Of a stretch of DNA of 39,567 nt, positions 1 through 6,809 are shown piece by piece. This stretch comes from a virus: positions 1 through 39,567 of the IMG/VR virus record IMGVR_UViG_3300020202_000156; one strand, given 5' to 3'. The position numbers were made by a program, and so were the translations under genes. Position 1 is the stretch's first letter, and every line of letters starts with the position of its first letter. Below the pieces are notes generated by a model. It searched no databases. It was not told the DNA's origin and saw only the letters and a program-made list of their open reading frames with translations.

Positions 1-179
1 GGAGTCCTTACATCAGTGAGGTTTTTGGGGACGAGAAGGCGTATATGTACAAGTACAAAATGCCGGGAGGTAGCGATCCTATTTATTACTGGATGCATCA
101 TGATAAATCACAGCATGAAGTCATCGGAAACATTTACGAGAACGGAGAGCTACTCAATCAGCCAGACGGGAGGAAGTAA
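1..179 (+). CDS. C-terminal part of a truncated small phage protein
   Basis: The gene is cut by the left edge. The readable frame begins at base 3 and stops at TAA 177-179, giving 58 residues rich in Tyr, Asp and Lys. I recognise no family. Its stop abuts the ATG of the next gene at 180, so it belongs to the rightward early operon. If the two window ends are joined, this frame runs on from the ASCH-like frame at the right edge and would complete a protein of about 95 residues; that link is inference. Confidence 0.6.
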   Translation, partial: SPYISEVFGDEKAYMYKYKMPGGSDPIYYWMHHDKSQHEVIGNIYENGELLNQPDGRK

Positions 180-314
180 ATGAAACAATGCCCTTATTGC
201 TCTGGTCAAGGATATTACATTACTCATACTTGGGGACAAGAGAAGAAGAATGAATGTAGAGGATGTGGTGGTACAGGAGAGGTTAAGGATAATGATAAGA
301 AAGAAACAATGTAG
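180..314 (+). CDS. DnaJ-type zinc-finger mini-protein (44 aa)
   Basis: This 44-residue protein is essentially two CxxCxGxG motifs (CPYCSGQG near the N-terminus and CRGCGGTG near residue 30), the zinc-binding repeat of DnaJ and many phage mini-proteins. Two such motifs would form one zinc hairpin. The ATG directly abuts the upstream stop, which suggests translational coupling. A role in nucleic-acid or protein binding is inference. It is one of more than a dozen Cys-pair mini-proteins in this window. Confidence 0.65.
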   Translation: MKQCPYCSGQGYYITHTWGQEKKNECRGCGGTGEVKDNDKKETM

Positions 315-528
315 ATCAAAGCATTTTGCTGGAGGTAAAAGGTGTCAGGGTGTATTGGGTCATAAAGAACACCATTGGTACTACTCCTTAACTGGAGGTT
401 TATGGCAATGGAGGGATAGAAAGGGGTTAAAACCTTACGATTGGGCTTCTAGTTATACCCCGCCGGATCACCACAACTATATTCACCCTAAAGATATGAT
501 TTCTGCACGTTCAAATATGTTTGAATAA
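292..528 (+). CDS. Small hypothetical protein with His/Cys content
   Basis: I start it at the ATG at 292, preceded by an AGGAGAGG-type ribosome-binding site at about 275-282, rather than at the ATG at 250, which lies deep in the previous gene and has no such site. The protein (78 aa) has Cys residues near 7 and 18 with a nearby GHKEHHW stretch, so a single metal site is possible. The rest is aromatic-rich and unlike any family I know. It overlaps the previous gene by 23 nt. Confidence 0.6.
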   Translation: MIRKKQCRSKHFAGGKRCQGVLGHKEHHWYYSLTGGLWQWRDRKGLKPYDWASSYTPPDHHNYIHPKDMISARSNMFE

Positions 529-554
529 TTTAATTATAAGGAAGGTCAAAATAA

Positions 555-704
555 TTGAGTCCCTTTAAATGGACGTTTCCAACTTTACTAGAAAAGTGTT
601 TGAAAGAATTCGAGTGCATTAACAGCATCCAATTTCTAATCGGATTCTGGGTGTTAGTTGTTATTGGTATCTCAATCATTGTTATTCAATTTAATAAGAA
701 ATGA
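555..704 (+). CDS. Single-pass small membrane protein (TTG start)
   Basis: A 49-residue frame starts at TTG 555 behind an AAGGAAGG ribosome-binding site. After a polar N-terminal half it has one strongly hydrophobic segment of about 20 residues (FLIGFWVLVVIGISIIVIQF) and a basic NKK tail, the pattern of a single-pass inner-membrane protein. Function is unknown. It ends in the short untranslated space that carries the ribosome-binding site of the next gene. Confidence 0.55.
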   Translation: MSPFKWTFPTLLEKCLKEFECINSIQFLIGFWVLVVIGISIIVIQFNKK

Positions 705-715
705 GGTGATTTTGT

Positions 716-976
716 ATTAACGGTTATAAGCTTTTAGGTTTAGCTGTAATTCATCAAGCTTGTCTTGATGCAGTATTAAATGAAGATACACCTGAACCTG
801 TTATTCGTGACGGTAAGACCTATGTTTACTTTCCGAATAAGAAGATTAAGCAAGAGGCTTTAGCATTTATTAACTCCGAAGCCCTTGAGACATTCGTAAA
901 AGAATGGGAACTAAATATCAATATAGATTATCTAAGAAGGTACATTAAACGTGAGCCAAAGATTCTACCAAGATGA
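716..976 (+). CDS. Hypothetical protein with probable ATT start codon
   Basis: A convincing 86-residue frame (INGYKLLGLAVIHQACLDAV...) has no ATG, GTG or TTG start: an in-frame TGA sits at 707-709 and the next in-frame codons are TTT, TGT, ATT. A strong GAGGTGAT ribosome-binding site at 703-710 places initiation on ATT at 716. ATT initiation is known for infC and a few other genes. Codon use is like the neighbours and the 3' end overlaps the nuclease gene by 26 nt. The function is unknown. Confidence 0.55.
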   Translation: MNGYKLLGLAVIHQACLDAVLNEDTPEPVIRDGKTYVYFPNKKIKQEALAFINSEALETFVKEWELNINIDYLRRYIKREPKILPR

Positions 977-1649
977 AAACGGAAAAAAGTATATTTCCGT
1001 CACAAGTGTTTTAGACCAGAGGTCTAAGCCCTACCTTTATCCATTCTACGCTAAGTATGGTTTAGCTGGAGCGAATAGAGTTAAGGAAGAGTCCCAGGAC
1101 ATAGGGACTAGCTTTCATGCTTACGTTCATGGTTTTTTTCTGGACGAACCCTTAAAGGAGGTCAATAAAAAGGCGTATAACGCTATTAATAACTTTCATA
1201 TATTTTATGAAAAATATACACCCGAGCCTATCTTAATGGAGCAGACAGTATTCAACTACTGCTGCAAAAGTGAAGACTCATGTTCCATAGATTGTCAGGC
1301 TTATGCAGGTACATTTGATGGACTTTTCATTATTAAAGGAAAGGTAGTGCTGGTAGACTGGAAGACCAGCAACCAACTCGGCAATGATGTTTACTATCAA
1401 CTTATTGCATATTATTACGCCTTGACGAATATGGTCAAATTAGGTAAAATTATACTAGATAAGCCAATAGATTGCCTCTGGGCGGTACGATTTGATAAAA
1501 AGAAAGAATTTAAACCAGCAAAAGATATCATCAAAATAAAACCAGACGAAAAAATTTTGTCCGGTTATTTAGCACTTTTAAAAAGTTTTTATGCAGACTT
1601 ATACCTTAATAAACTTAGGAGGAAACGTGACAGAGTACGAAGTAAATGA
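951..1649 (+). CDS. RecB/Cas4-like PD-(D/E)XK nuclease
   Basis: The 232-residue protein has the core of RecB-family nucleases: His 56 in SFHAYVH, the GTFDG motif with Asp 123, VDWKT with Asp 136 and Lys 138, and the QLIAYYY motif with Gln 150 and Tyr 154. In phages such enzymes are usually DNA exonucleases for recombination or end processing. An unusual Cys-rich insert (CCKSEDSCSIDC, residues 104-115) precedes the active site; with few other Cys it resembles a metal site but not the Cas4 iron-sulphur pattern. Start is GTG 951 with an AAGAAGG site. It lies three genes upstream of zinc-finger and replication proteins. Confidence 0.8.
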   Translation: MSQRFYQDENGKKYISVTSVLDQRSKPYLYPFYAKYGLAGANRVKEESQDIGTSFHAYVHGFFLDEPLKEVNKKAYNAINNFHIFYEKYTPEPILMEQTVFNYCCKSEDSCSIDCQAYAGTFDGLFIIKGKVVLVDWKTSNQLGNDVYYQLIAYYYALTNMVKLGKIILDKPIDCLWAVRFDKKKEFKPAKDIIKIKPDEKILSGYLALLKSFYADLYLNKLRRKRDRVRSK

Positions 1650-1773
1650 TGTCGTTGAGTTCGACCAAAAGGAAACCTTCCACAGTATTCATCAGTTGAA
1701 TGGAAGAGTTTATGTGATTACCAATCACAGAATTATGGAAATTAAAACAAAGGAAAGGAAATCAAGTAAGTGA
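1627..1773 (+). CDS. Small hypothetical protein (48 aa)
   Basis: Start is taken as GTG 1627 because a full AGGAGG site lies 4-5 nt upstream; a longer reading from ATG 1591 would run far into the nuclease gene without such a site. The product is a short beta-rich protein ending in a basic tail (KTKERKSSK). I see no family. It overlaps the nuclease gene by 23 nt and shares its stop with the GTG of the next gene (GTGA), so it is translationally coupled on both sides. Confidence 0.6.
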   Translation: MTEYEVNDVVEFDQKETFHSIHQLNGRVYVITNHRIMEIKTKERKSSK

Positions 1774-2333
1774 AAACAGCACAATTAGAAAAAGTTCGAG
1801 GCTTCATTAAAAATATTTTAAAGGATGTACCCTGCTCTAACGGGCAAGTAAGACGTAGTTTTGTTTTGATTAAGGCAGATGATGATACTGAGGTTTTCTG
1901 TAATACCTTCGGTAAGTTTGATCGGTCTTTAGTGGGTAAAGATGTAGAGTTTGATGCTGAATACAACACTCAATACAAGAATTATACAGTCCGAGGTGAC
2001 ATCCGTGAGATTAGTGATGCAGGAAGTAATCAACCACGTAATGAAGCAGTTGCAGCAGATCCAAAACCCCAACCAAAAGCAAGAGCCAAAAAAGCAGAAA
2101 CCCAATCTGTTACTGAGGCTCCTACATCGTCTGGTCGGGAAGCTCACCGGGCAGAAGCCGAAGAAAGCTTAGTTCTTAATCTTCAATCTGCAAAGAAGAT
2201 TGCTACCCAGTTAGGTTATGAGAATCCTACCTTAACGGATCTTGTATCGGTTTCGGATATTTTAGGAAGAACAATTACTGCGATCTTCATGGACGCAAAG
2301 AAAGACGAAAGGATGAATTCTATTCGGGGTTAA
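1770..2333 (+). CDS. Possible OB-fold, ssDNA-binding-type phage protein
   Basis: The 187-residue product has a beta-rich N-terminal half (about 1-90; the segment around GKDVEFDAEYN and YTVRGDIREI reads like OB-fold strands), a low-complexity linker rich in Pro, Ala, Lys and Glu (about 90-135) and a helical C-terminal domain (LVLNLQSAKKIATQLGYE...). A single-stranded-DNA-binding or recombination-accessory role fits the position between a RecB-like nuclease and the primase-helicase, but this is inference; no signature motif is visible. Confidence 0.5.
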   Translation: MKTAQLEKVRGFIKNILKDVPCSNGQVRRSFVLIKADDDTEVFCNTFGKFDRSLVGKDVEFDAEYNTQYKNYTVRGDIREISDAGSNQPRNEAVAADPKPQPKARAKKAETQSVTEAPTSSGREAHRAEAEESLVLNLQSAKKIATQLGYENPTLTDLVSVSDILGRTITAIFMDAKKDERMNSIRG

Positions 2334-2342
2334 CTCCTGCTA

Positions 2343-2365
2343 GGGAGGGGTTCAATGCCCCTCCC
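2343..2365 (+). promoter_or_regulatory. Hairpin that sequesters the ribosome-binding site
   Basis: A perfect 8-bp stem (GGGAGGGG 2343-2350 with CCCCTCCC 2358-2365) has a 7-nt loop TTCAATG. The whole Shine-Dalgarno sequence is in the 5' arm and the start codon of the next gene is in the loop, so folding should block initiation. No T-run follows, so it is not an intrinsic terminator on this strand. Confidence 0.6.
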
Positions 2366-2843
2366 GCCCCTACTAAATATTATGGCAACACAATGGTGCT
2401 GTTTAACTTGGGAAAGTTTAGTTCCAGAACTTGAGGCTTTAAAGCGTCAGGAACTAGCTCAGTACAACGTCCCTGCAAGTACGTTTGCCTTGGTCTACAA
2501 GGTTTTAGATCAGATGAAGAACTGTTGTCCCGTTTGCGGGGAATCTCTTAATAGCGAAGCCTCTATTAATCCTCCACGAATTAAGAGAGAAGTTGTTAAG
2601 GAGGTTCCCCCTCCTTCCCCACCAGTTCAAAAGCTGGTTTGTCCTGGGTGTAAGGGGGTTGGGAATTATGGTGAGGATGCTAGAGGAATTCCAAATAAAT
2701 GCGGAGTCTGCTTAGGTGATGGATTCATTATTCCTAAGAAGAATCATAGTGATGTGATTGCTAAGGCTGATGAAATGGCTGAGAAGTTGTTAAGAGATAA
2801 GGCGAATCAAGCCAAAGCAATTCAAGTGAATCAGGAAATCTAA
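2355..2843 (+). CDS. Zinc-finger protein with three Cys-pair sites
   Basis: The 162-residue protein has three Cys pairs: CCPVCGES near residue 56 and two DnaJ-like knuckles, CPGCKGVG and CGVCLGDG, near 96 and 116, separated by a Pro-rich linker. The C-terminus is helical and charged. Start ATG 2355 has a GGGAGGGG site but this lies in a hairpin with the start codon; the internal ATG at 2382 has no site. The role is unknown; DnaJ-type fingers in early phage proteins usually mediate nucleic-acid or chaperone contacts. Confidence 0.65.
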   Translation: MPLPPLLNIMATQWCCLTWESLVPELEALKRQELAQYNVPASTFALVYKVLDQMKNCCPVCGESLNSEASINPPRIKREVVKEVPPPSPPVQKLVCPGCKGVGNYGEDARGIPNKCGVCLGDGFIIPKKNHSDVIAKADEMAEKLLRDKANQAKAIQVNQEI

Positions 2844-2844
2844 T

Positions 2845-3177
2845 ATGAATAACTATATTTGGTCTAATGACAAAGTGCGTTTCTGGGATGTTATTAGCCC
2901 AGATACGTTATCTATCGTGTTTGATTTAGGCTTTGGAATATTAAACAAACAGATTATTCGTTTAGCTAGAGTGCAATCGAATACTCATAAGCAAGATGAA
3001 GCAATTCAATTTATAGCAGAAAAGCTTTATGCAGCTAAAGAGTACAAGGTTGTGACTTACAAGCAAGGAAAGCTTGGTAAGTATTTATGTGATGTCTTCA
3101 TAGACGGCAGTAACTTGAATACTGAACTTCTTCAAAAGGGATATGTACGATCTTTTGACCCTAAAGCAAAACGATGA
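2845..3177 (+). CDS. SNase-like (thermonuclease-fold) protein, probably lacking catalytic residues
   Basis: The 110-residue sequence follows the micrococcal-nuclease fold: a beta-rich start, RLARV at the place of the RLIGIDTPE motif, an AIQFIAEKLY helix, then VVTYKQGKLGKYLCDVFIDGSNLNTELLQKGYV-like strands and helix (residues about 70-100). The conserved Asp/Glu after RLARV is not evident and the usual catalytic Arg between the strands is Lys, so activity is doubtful; a DNA-binding or inhibitory role is possible. It follows the previous stop by one base and shares ATGA with the next gene. Confidence 0.6.
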   Translation: MNNYIWSNDKVRFWDVISPDTLSIVFDLGFGILNKQIIRLARVQSNTHKQDEAIQFIAEKLYAAKEYKVVTYKQGKLGKYLCDVFIDGSNLNTELLQKGYVRSFDPKAKR

Positions 3178-3317
3178 AATTCAAGAAACCTGAGAATGGT
3201 AAAGGATCCGGTGATCGAGTCGCGGATCTTAAAAAGTTTGCAAAGAATTATGACCAAATCGACTGGGGTAAAAGCAAAGATAAATCCCAGGAAAATTTAG
3301 AGGAAGGTAAATCCTAA
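3174..3317 (+). CDS. Small charged protein upstream of primase-helicase
   Basis: A 47-residue, very hydrophilic protein (16 Lys/Arg-type and many Asp/Glu residues, no hydrophobic core) starts at ATG 3174 inside the previous stop (ATGA) and ends directly before the ATG at 3318. Both junctions indicate a coupled operon gene. It is likely disordered; a peptide that contacts the replication proteins is a guess. Confidence 0.5.
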   Translation: MKFKKPENGKGSGDRVADLKKFAKNYDQIDWGKSKDKSQENLEEGKS

Positions 3318-4988
3318 ATGCAGGTAACAGATTTTTTTAAAGAACAGCGGATTGATTACAAGATTTCTGGAAAAGAAGCTGTGGTTGGGTGTCTGTTTAA
3401 AGACTGCCCTAACTATGACCAGAAACAAATGTATATCAATGTTATGACCGGAGCCTATTACTGTCATCGTTGCGGTAAGAAAGGCAGAAATCTCAAACAG
3501 CTTCAGTATGCATTAGGTCTAATCTCTCTTAAAGACCCAGTTAAAACGAAGTTCATTACAATTCCAGAGTCAGACATTATCAAATATCACAAAGCAGCGT
3601 TAGAAAATCCTATGGCTTTGGAGTACCTGACTGAACATAGATGTTTAACTGAAGATACGATTAAACATTTCCGCTTAGGTTACACCGTTAAAGACGGTGC
3701 GCCTATCATCATTATCCCGTACTTTGATAAGAATAACGTCTGTGTAGGGATGAAATATGATTACTTCACTCGTCCCCCAGGCTTACCAAAGTACACCAAA
3801 GAAACTGGAACTAAGACTCAGCTTTTTAATTTACAGAATATTGATTTAACTCAACCTTTAGTGATTACAGAAGGTGAATATGATGCAATGTCTGGATACC
3901 AATACGGATACACAAATATTGGATCAGTCCCAAACGGTAGCCAAGGAGCTAACGGATGGGGTGAAGAGATTAATCGAGCAAAGAAATTCATCCTTTGCTT
4001 TGATAATGATTCAGCAGGTCAAGGGGGTGCTGAATTACTGGCTCAAAACTTAGGTCCCTCTAAGTGTGTCAGAGTCTATCCAAGAACCAAAGATTTAAAT
4101 GATGCCCTCCAGCTAGGAATATCCAAAGAAGAAATTGATTCCTGGTTTAAAGAAGAAACCCCATTCTTCAATGCCCCAGTTACAAGTATTCAGGAGTATG
4201 TTGGTAAAGCAGTATGTTTTCTCGAAGATACAACTCAGTCAAAAGGATACTCAACTGGATGGGATACCTTTGATTATTTACTGGGTGGTATTCGACTCAA
4301 AGAAACAACCGTAATCTCCGGTAAAACGGGGAATGGTAAAACAACTTTTGGTATGGCCCTTATTGGAAACTTACTAAAGGTTGGTATTAAGTGCCTTATT
4401 GTTTCTCCAGAAATGAGAGAAGAAAAACTTCTTATCGAACTTGCGAATAACTTCTACCGTAAGCAAGCCTCCCCTGAAGAGATTCAGAAATTTACGAAGC
4501 GTTATCAGAATGATGTATTCCTTGCCAATGTCTACGGCAAGTGGACTGAGAATCGAGATGAGTCCTTAATGACCATGCTCTTTAATCTTATTGATTATGC
4601 CTCGGAACAACAAGGCATTAAGTTTGTTTTTATAGATCATCTTCGGTTATTTACTTCATCAAGCCAAGAAAAGGAACGGGCAGACATTGATGAATTCATG
4701 CGTAAATGTGTGAAGTCTGCTGTAGTGAACGATCTGCATATCTTCATCGTAGTCCAGCCTAGAAAACTCCCCCCAGGTCAGCGCAAGGTTACGATGGCTG
4801 ATCTAAAAGGTTCTGTGAATATTGAACAGGACACCTCCAATGTTTTACTGATCCATCGTGAGGAAGGATCAGATGTTGTTGAATTCAACTTAGAGAAGAA
4901 CCGTGAATTCGGGACTGTAGGTGAATTCAAACTTAGATTTAATAAAGAATCTAAAGCTAACTATGAGGAAATTAGAGAAGGAAGGTAA
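3318..4988 (+). CDS. Bifunctional DNA primase-helicase (T7 gp4/Twinkle-like)
   Basis: This 556-residue protein unwinds DNA and lays primers. In order: a zinc-binding primase domain with Cys 25, 30, 49 and 52 (GCLFKDC and YCHRCGKKG); a TOPRIM domain with the EGEYDA motif (Glu 185, Asp 189) and the metal-binding DND at 229-231; a linker; and a DnaB-type RecA core with Walker A GKTGNGKT (335-342) and Walker B FVFIDH near 435. Domain order and length match T7 gp4. It is adjacent to an exonuclease and, on a circular map, in the same operon as the PolA gene. Confidence 0.92.
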   Translation: MQVTDFFKEQRIDYKISGKEAVVGCLFKDCPNYDQKQMYINVMTGAYYCHRCGKKGRNLKQLQYALGLISLKDPVKTKFITIPESDIIKYHKAALENPMALEYLTEHRCLTEDTIKHFRLGYTVKDGAPIIIIPYFDKNNVCVGMKYDYFTRPPGLPKYTKETGTKTQLFNLQNIDLTQPLVITEGEYDAMSGYQYGYTNIGSVPNGSQGANGWGEEINRAKKFILCFDNDSAGQGGAELLAQNLGPSKCVRVYPRTKDLNDALQLGISKEEIDSWFKEETPFFNAPVTSIQEYVGKAVCFLEDTTQSKGYSTGWDTFDYLLGGIRLKETTVISGKTGNGKTTFGMALIGNLLKVGIKCLIVSPEMREEKLLIELANNFYRKQASPEEIQKFTKRYQNDVFLANVYGKWTENRDESLMTMLFNLIDYASEQQGIKFVFIDHLRLFTSSSQEKERADIDEFMRKCVKSAVVNDLHIFIVVQPRKLPPGQRKVTMADLKGSVNIEQDTSNVLLIHREEGSDVVEFNLEKNREFGTVGEFKLRFNKESKANYEEIREGR

Positions 4989-4994
4989 AACTGA

Positions 4995-5777
4995 ATGTCA
5001 AAACCAAGAATTCTAACTCTGGATATTGAGACAGCACCCGCACTTGTCTATGTGTTTGGTCTTTATAACCAGAATATAGGATTGAATCAAATCAAAGAAC
5101 CGCACTATATGTTGTGCTGGTCAGCAAGATGGTATGGGGAATCTGAGATGCTGCACGACCGCATTATCAATTACCCAGATCATTTCAAAAAGAATCCTAC
5201 AAGTGACCTGATGATTTCAAAATCTATCTGGACCTTGTTGGATGAGGCTGATGTTGTGATAGCTCATAACGGGGATAACTTCGATCTTAAATGGCTTAAT
5301 ACCTGTTTTATTAAAAATGATCTTAAACCCGTTTCAACCTATAAATCAGTAGATACATTGAAACAAGCTAAGAATAACTTTTATTTCCTGAGTAATAAAC
5401 TGGATCACATTACGAAGGTTCTTAGTGTTGGAGAGAAAGTTCGTACAGGGGGGTTTGATCTTTGGCCTAAGTGTATGGCTGGAGATGAAGCAGCCTGGAA
5501 GCTGATGTCTCGGTACAACAAGAATGACGTTCGTATTCTTGAGATGGTTTATGACGAGATGAAACCCTTTATGAAGAATCATCCTAATCTCAGCCTGATT
5601 ACAGGTGATTTTTCTGGTTGCCCTGACTGTAGTGGTAAGGTCATTAAGTACGGATTTGCTTATACAAACTCCAATAAATACCAGAGATTTAAGTGTATTT
5701 CCTGCGGTAAGTCTCTGAGGGGGTCACAGAGTTTGCTGAGTAAAGAAGACAAGGAGCAGTTTAAGCGTGGTATCTGA
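4995..5777 (+). CDS. DEDD 3'-5' exonuclease fused to a C-terminal zinc ribbon
   Basis: The N-terminal domain (1-195) is RNase H-like with the DEDD residues Asp 10 and Glu 12 (LTLDIETAP), Asp 97 (HNGDNFD) and Asp 178 (YNKND), as in DnaQ and RNase_H_2 families. The C-terminal 60 residues carry a four-Cys ribbon (Cys 209, 212, 234, 237) followed by a basic tail; it resembles the ribbon of IS1 InsA-like proteins. The start has a GGAAGG site. It probably degrades DNA or RNA during replication or recombination; the PolA encoded at 37012 has its own exonuclease motif, so this one likely has another substrate. Confidence 0.85.
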   Translation: MSKPRILTLDIETAPALVYVFGLYNQNIGLNQIKEPHYMLCWSARWYGESEMLHDRIINYPDHFKKNPTSDLMISKSIWTLLDEADVVIAHNGDNFDLKWLNTCFIKNDLKPVSTYKSVDTLKQAKNNFYFLSNKLDHITKVLSVGEKVRTGGFDLWPKCMAGDEAAWKLMSRYNKNDVRILEMVYDEMKPFMKNHPNLSLITGDFSGCPDCSGKVIKYGFAYTNSNKYQRFKCISCGKSLRGSQSLLSKEDKEQFKRGI

Positions 5778-6105
5778 TGTACCACACATGCAAGCTCTCG
5801 TTCTCTTACATAAACTGAATGTCTGGAGTGAAGATTTATTATCCGGTGAATTTAAGTATGTGTTTGAGAGAGTGTTAAGTGACACCGAGAGAGTAGTGAC
5901 AGAGTTAAAGATTGACGGGTATAGGGACAGCGAAGTAGCCCTAAGATTAGGGGTTGAACTTAAAACCGTTAAGAGATTGATTTATAAGATTAAACGGAAA
6001 TTTAGATTAGGTATTGAAACCAGAGTTGATAACTGGGTCAGTATCATTCAGGCAAGGAGGAAACAAAAGCATGGCTTTAATCCCAAAAAGCCTAAAGGTA
6101 GTTAA
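5767..6105 (+). CDS. HTH regulator resembling sigma factor region 4 / LuxR helix-turn-helix
   Basis: The 112-residue product has an N-terminal helical part and, at about 38-82, the pattern of sigma70 region 4 / LuxR helices (LSDTERVVTEL...DGYRDSEVALRLGVELKTVKRLIYKIKRKF), followed by a basic tail. Such small phage proteins often act as late-gene or terminase-type DNA binders; here it is the last recognisable protein of the replication run and may control the late operon. GTG 5767 (AAGGAG site about 12 nt upstream) overlaps the exonuclease gene by 11 nt. Confidence 0.65.
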   Translation: MVSDVPHMQALVLLHKLNVWSEDLLSGEFKYVFERVLSDTERVVTELKIDGYRDSEVALRLGVELKTVKRLIYKIKRKFRLGIETRVDNWVSIIQARRKQKHGFNPKKPKGS

Positions 6106-6235
6106 TTACGTTCTCTTTGGCAAAGATTCAAAACTTATTGTTGAGTTCTTGAGTCGTGTTATCGAGGAGCGTAAGGATACTGAGGTTGTTGTGAAAAAGG
6201 ATGGTATCTTGCTTCGATACCGAAAGGAGTTTTAA
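6071..6235 (+). CDS. Small hypothetical protein (54 aa)
   Basis: ATG 6071 is chosen because AGGAGG lies 9 nt upstream, inside the end of the HTH gene (35-nt overlap). The product is an alpha/beta mini-protein with an EFLSRVIEERKDTEVVVKKDG pattern of helix and strand and no metal ligands. No family is recognised. Confidence 0.55.
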   Translation: MALIPKSLKVVNYVLFGKDSKLIVEFLSRVIEERKDTEVVVKKDGILLRYRKEF

Positions 6236-6243
6236 AGTGAAAT

Positions 6244-6396
6244 ATGACCGAACTAATCAAACAGGTGAGACGAAGGATTAGGAGGGTTTTACGATTACCT
6301 CTGGCTAACTACATTAAATTAGAGGTTTATGTGAGTGTAGCTACTTTTATCTTACTCGCGTTTTGGTGTTATGCAGATCTAACGAGGACTCATTAA
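6244..6396 (+). CDS. Small single-pass membrane protein (50 aa)
   Basis: A very basic N-terminus (QVRRRIRRVLR) is followed by one hydrophobic segment (VYVSVATFILLAFWCYA) and a short tail. The AAGGAG site is rather far (about 14 nt). Topology would be N-in by the positive-inside rule. It is one of two consecutive membrane mini-proteins that end just before the convergent late operon, so a lysis role (holin or related) is possible but unproven. Confidence 0.5.
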   Translation: MTELIKQVRRRIRRVLRLPLANYIKLEVYVSVATFILLAFWCYADLTRTH

Positions 6397-6397
6397 T

Positions 6398-6544
6398 ATG
6401 ATAAAGACATTTTATGAATTTATTGCAGTTACTTTAATCTTAATTGCCCTCCCCTTTATAGGGGTTGGCTTAATGGGTTTCGTCTTAATACTTACTGGCG
6501 TAAGAATTATTGAAGCCACAAGGAGCGATAATGAATCCGTTTGA
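6398..6544 (+). CDS. Small membrane protein (48 aa), possible holin-like
   Basis: Starts one base after the previous stop. Most of the protein is hydrophobic (FIAVTLILIALPFIGVGLMGFVLILTGV), which could form one long or two short membrane helices around a Pro, and it ends in a charged tail. Size and composition fit a minimal holin or antiholin, but no motif decides this. It overlaps the next gene by 14 nt. Confidence 0.5.
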   Translation: MIKTFYEFIAVTLILIALPFIGVGLMGFVLILTGVRIIEATRSDNESV

Positions 6545-6794
6545 TGAATTTGAAAGAGAATTAGCTAAAGAAGAAGAACAAGTTATTAAGTCTGTAAAAG
6601 AGTCTGTGAATAAATATAACAAAGACTATAACAAGGCTTTAGCCTGGAGCATGTATTGGTTAGCTTCTTATAAGGAAGCACGAGAGAGCCCTGAGAACGA
6701 TGCCCCAGAAGTGAAGGAAGAAATCCTTTGCTCTCTCATGCGTATTGAACATCTTCTTCTTCAGTTTATGGAAGTCATTACTAAGAAGAAGTAA
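6531..6794 (+). CDS. Helical hypothetical protein, last rightward gene of the left block
   Basis: ATG 6531 is preferred over 6510 because an AAGGAG site lies 7 nt upstream. The 87 residues are acidic and helical (FERELAKEEEQVIKSVKESV...), without Cys or membrane segments. No family is recognised. Its stop is only two bases from the stop of the convergent late operon. Confidence 0.6.
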   Translation: MNPFDEFERELAKEEEQVIKSVKESVNKYNKDYNKALAWSMYWLASYKEARESPENDAPEVKEEILCSLMRIEHLLLQFMEVITKKK

Positions 6795-6809
6795 TCTTAC
6801 TGAATTACT
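6790..6809. other. Inverted repeat across convergent stop codons
   Basis: AGTAAT 6790-6795 pairs with ATTACT 6804-6809 over an 8-nt loop, spanning both stops of the converging operons. It lacks a T-run and is weak, so I do not call it a terminator; no stronger terminator is visible for either operon here. Confidence 0.3.

Noticed and set aside
3318-6105. T7-like phage with its own RNA polymerase
   Set aside because: Primase-helicase, adaptor and nozzle resemble T7, but no RNA polymerase gene or phage-type promoter is present and sigma70 promoters are strong.
6790-6809. Bidirectional terminator between the convergent operons
   Set aside because: The stem is only six weak base pairs with no T-run on either side.
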